Assembly: GCA_036365455.1 (NCBI GenBank)
Contig: JAWQUS010000025.1
Coordinates: 25,580,001 to 25,644,000 of the forward strand
DNA from: Macrosoma leucophasiata
Taxonomy: Eukaryota; Arthropoda; Insecta; Lepidoptera; Hedylidae
Reading direction: 5' to 3'
DNA length: 64,000 nucleotides
The translations under genes and the position numbers were made by a program. Shown piece by piece: positions 60,841 to 64,000 of this stretch; position 1 is the stretch's first letter, and the number at the start of each line of letters is the position of its first letter. The notes under the pieces were generated by a model that saw only the letters and a list, made by a program, of their open reading frames with translations, did no database searches and was not told the DNA's origin.

Positions 60841-62125
60841 CACGCGTTCCATTATTTCAACTCGAGCCATTATAAGTTAATTAGAATCTGCTAAGGTGGA
60901 ATTGTCGTACGGAATGAGGTCAACGGTGTCATTTTCTTGTGTTTATTCATAGAATTTCCAACGTTTGGATGGGGATGTTGCAGGGAAGCGCTTTGGGGCC
61001 ACTTTTTAACATGTCGTATTTAATAATGTATGGATAATTCATTTGAGCTGTTATGGGATTATACTCGTAGCTTTTAAAACATTTAGGCAAGCTGTGTTCC
61101 TAAAACTAAGAAGCCAGCTGCTAGCTAGATTAAGTAACACGCACGTATCACAACGCCTTTAAGATTCATAATTGGGGATCGAGAAACGGTAAAAATATTT
61201 CTACAACCAGTACAATTACAGTAATTTGAAATTTTATATCCCATATATTAACATCCATTATAATTGAGTGATTAAGAACAAAAAAGTAAGAAACATAAAT
61301 CATAATCCCTTCCTTGAACTCTAGTGGACTTCTGATATAATTTCAAAATTAATCAACCATAATGCGCCGTAAACTGAAATGAATTCACGCGTTCCATTAA
61401 TTCAGCTCAAGCCAATACAAGTTAATTAGAAACTACTAAGGCGGTATTGTTGGACGGAATGGGGTCAATGGTGTCATTTCCGCGTGTTTATTCATAGAAT
61501 TTCCAACGTTTGGATGGGGATGTTGCAGGGAAGCGCTTTGGGGCCACTTTTTAACATGTCGTGTTTAATAATGTATGGATAATTCATTTGAGCTGTTATG
61601 GGATTATAGCTTTTAATACATTTAGGCAAGCTGTGTTCCTAAAACTAAGAAGCCAGCTACTAGCTAGATCAAGTAACACGCACGTATCACAAAGCCTTTA
61701 AGACTCATAATTGGGGATCGAGAAACGGTAAAAATATTTCTACAACCAGTACAATTACAGTAATTTGAAATTTTATATCCCATATATTAACATCCATTAT
61801 AATTGAGTGATTAAGAACAAAAAAGTAAGAAGCATAAATCATAATCCCTTCCTTGAACTCTAGTGGACTTCTGATATAATTTCAAAACTAATCAACCATA
61901 ATGTGCCGTAAACTGAAATGAATTCACGCGTTCCATTAATTCAGCTCAAGCCAATACAAGTTAATTAGAAACTACTAAGGCGGTATTGTTGGACGGAATG
62001 GGGTCAACGGTGTCATTTCCGCGTGTTTATTGATTGCATTTCCAACGTTTGGATTGGGATGTTGCAGGGAAGCGCTTTGGGACCGCATCTTAACCTGCAG
62101 TGTTTGATCACGTACAGGTAATTCG
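60841..62125. repeat. Tandem repeat, period ~540 bp, 2.4 copies
   Basis: CACGCGTTCCATTA occurs at 60841, 61386 and 61925, giving periods of 545 and 539. The units share GGAATTTCCAACGTTTGG-like text, GATGTTGCAGGGAAGCGC, AAGCTGTGTTCCTAAAACTAAG and ATTGGGGATCGAGAAACGG. Copies 1 and 2 are very similar; copy 3 fades after 62090. No coding frame spans the unit. Confidence 0.9.
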
Positions 62126-62129
62126 TTTT

Positions 62130-62865
62130 GGATTGTTGTTTATTTATCTGTATGGACCGTAGAAAAAACTGTGAAACCATTCTAAAAATTGTTTTTAACT
62201 TTCAAGATTTGTATTCATATTTTTGTATTTTAAACGGGACTTAATCGCGTACTATTACTCGACTACGCGTACGAGTGTCGAGGTAAATACTTCGATTAAA
62301 ATAAAATAAAATAAAATAATACGCAATTAAGTCCTGTTTACACTATAAAAATATTCTTAAAATTACTCCATTATTAAAGAAAATATCATATTTGGTTTAA
62401 ATGTTAAATTCAATGCCTACCTCGTTAGCGATCTGGCATGAAGATACATAATTACATACATACTTAATATTAGATCACATTTCAATAATTGTAACGAAAC
62501 ATCGAATGATAAAAATACCGATCGTTGCAACTGTCCGTAACTAAAAATTCATTGATGATTTTGATCAGTATTGGAAATTATATTGTATCCAGTAAAAATC
62601 ACCGGATTGTCTTTAAACTTTGCACAAATTATACATAATTATTGTTGTATAACTGACTGACATCAGTGGAACACAAAGACACAAGAAAGAAGGGTAATAA
62701 AATATTTGCTCAGCATGAAGCTGATCTGGGTGCCCTTTTGGATTGACCGTGAGACATATTATTTGTCGTTATATCCGTCTGTTGTATCAAATTGCTAATA
62801 TCTATTGTTGAAATGTTGTTTGTTATTTGTTCCTTTTTGTCTCTGTGTTGTACGAATATGTATGT
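62130..62865. other. No gene; short LINE-G end
   Basis: At 62410-62460 ATGCCTACCTCGTTAGCGATC, TGGCATGAAGATACATA matches the last ~40 bases of LINE-G in forward orientation with an ATAC-like tail. The rest is AT-rich and unremarkable. Confidence 0.45.
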
Positions 62866-63090
62866 ATGTATGTATTTTCACGCCAGGTCCCTAACGGGGT
62901 AGGCAGAGAGTGTAGAGCGCCAAATATCCCGGTCCTGACACACCTCCCGTACCTCATCTACCTTCATCATATTCTCTTCATACATGCACGCCGATTCCTA
63001 AGACTTTTGTCCCCACCATCAGACAGTACTCGACCTATTTGGTCATGGTAGGTCAGTCTTGGTCTTCCTGGGCCTCTGCAACCATCCACA
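62866..63090 (-). pseudogene. LINE-G 3' end with ATAC tail
   Basis: Reversed copy from the (TATG)n run at 62858 through TCACGCCAGGTCCCTAACGG to the GCRGPGRPRLTYHDQ codons, truncated at about 63090. Slightly diverged (a small insertion near 62970). Confidence 0.8.
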
Positions 63091-63094
63091 TATG

Positions 63095-64000
63095 AATAAA
63101 TGATTTGTATTTCTAATTTTGAATGAAATGTATGTTTTAACTCTTTTGAATTTTTAATCTTTGCGGGCGAACAATAGATGTAAGACTGTATGTAAGAAGT
63201 ATGAAACTCTACCGCCCTACTCAAATTCCGTGCGAGTCGGGTACAAAATTTGGTATTTTATGAGACAACTAATGGTAGCGTGTGCAAAATTATAAATATA
63301 TATATATAAATAGTATAAAATATTTGTTAATATTTTTTTGCATGTCACTGCCAAATCAGAAATGAACGTAGCTAACATATCACAGTAACCAGCTGGCCGA
63401 CAATCAAGTGGATACCTGTTTAGGTGAAGTGGGTCAGCCAACTTCGTCTTCATTCTGCCAGGTGTACATGCCAAGTTCGTGGTAGCTTTAAGGCCTATTC
63501 TGATGAAGTGGTATCGTAAACATTGGTTCGCTTTGAAAGAATAAAAATTGTGAAATTAAATACATTTGTTCAGTTACTTAAAAGTGCGTCAGATTAGCGT
63601 ACATAGGGTTTTCATCAAGATTTTTCTTTGTTACCATACGTACTCAGCATACACTTCTTATAGGTTTTTCTGTTGTTTATAAATTATAAAATTTCTTGTT
63701 TAGTAATTTTCGAAGCAAAAAAAGTGAGAGTAAACAATTTTCTTCTTAAATAACTTCAACTTTCAAGTCAATTAGCCCTGTAGTTATGAAACAGATTCAT
63801 TATGACAGGCACACATAATATGTGATTCATAAAGTTTTTTTCTTTGAGGTTTGGAAAACTTAAACACATTGATAATATTAATAAACTCAACTTAAACACT
63901 GTATCAAAATTCATTTCATTTATTCTTCACTTTATAAATAAGTGGAGAAGGATTCAATTTCAAGTGTAGTCCAAAGACAATTTCAGTATTAAAAATAAAT
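63095..64000. other. No recognisable feature
   Basis: AT-rich with a TATA microsatellite near 63295-63310. The 85-codon frame at 63217-63474 has no motif. Confidence 0.5.

Noticed and set aside
60841..62125. CRISPR array
   Set aside because: Units are ~540 bp without short direct repeats and spacers, and the window is eukaryotic.

Overview
This is an AT-rich stretch of eukaryotic nuclear DNA made almost entirely of transposable elements and their decayed remains. The repeat content points to a moth or butterfly (Lepidoptera): small Helitrons starting TCTATA and ending in a hairpin plus CTAG(T) like the lepidopteran Lep1 type, several tRNA-derived SINEs, a CTGGTGGTAG...GCACCACC repeat resembling one known from Bombyx, mariner, RTE-like and Jockey/CR1-like LINEs, and Penelope-like elements. 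I found no complete host protein-coding gene. Names such as SINE-B, SINE-C, LINE-G and PLE-A are local labels for families recognised by comparing copies within the window.

Layout. 0-3 kb: a broken mariner carrying a fold-back SINE, then nested SINEs and a Helitron. 3-10 kb: sparse repeats, a possible host promoter/first exon near 4.2-4.4 kb, and miniature Penelope derivatives at 5.3 and 8.3 kb. 10.6-18 kb: a low-copy ~150-bp unit repeated five times between SINE insertions, plus a Helitron with internal tandem expansion. 18.8-21.5 kb: a ~260-bp local duplication and a perfect 109-bp inverted repeat. 23-29 kb: SINEs, a fold-back MITE, a Helitron and a LINE 3' fragment. 30-35 kb: a dead Jockey/CR1-like LINE, a second reverse transcriptase (RT) fragment and a 3' LINE copy with target-site duplication (TSD). 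35-42 kb: SINEs, a MITE with TAA duplications, and a 1.9-kb RTE-like LINE inserted into an older repeat. 43-49 kb: scattered SINEs, including a two-unit SINE-C insertion inside one TSD. 49.9-54.8 kb: the most striking locus, a Penelope-like array with an intact 824-residue RT/GIY-YIG ORF, a truncated head-to-tail copy and an inverted fragment, all inside one 12-bp TSD. 55-64 kb: mostly unremarkable DNA with SINEs, LINE ends, a Helitron and a ~540-bp tandem repeat.

How the parts relate. The LINEs and the Penelope element are candidate enzyme sources for the non-autonomous elements. Two patterns stand out. First, short Penelope derivatives (about 150-330 bp) carry a hammerhead-ribozyme-like core beside an inverted 5' leader; two have clear TSDs. 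Second, SINE-C copies are inverted at the same internal A/T-rich site in at least four insertions, as expected if a second primer repeatedly annealed there during target-primed reverse transcription (twin priming). All boundaries were read by eye, so treat them as accurate to a few bases where a TSD is quoted and to about 10-30 bases otherwise.
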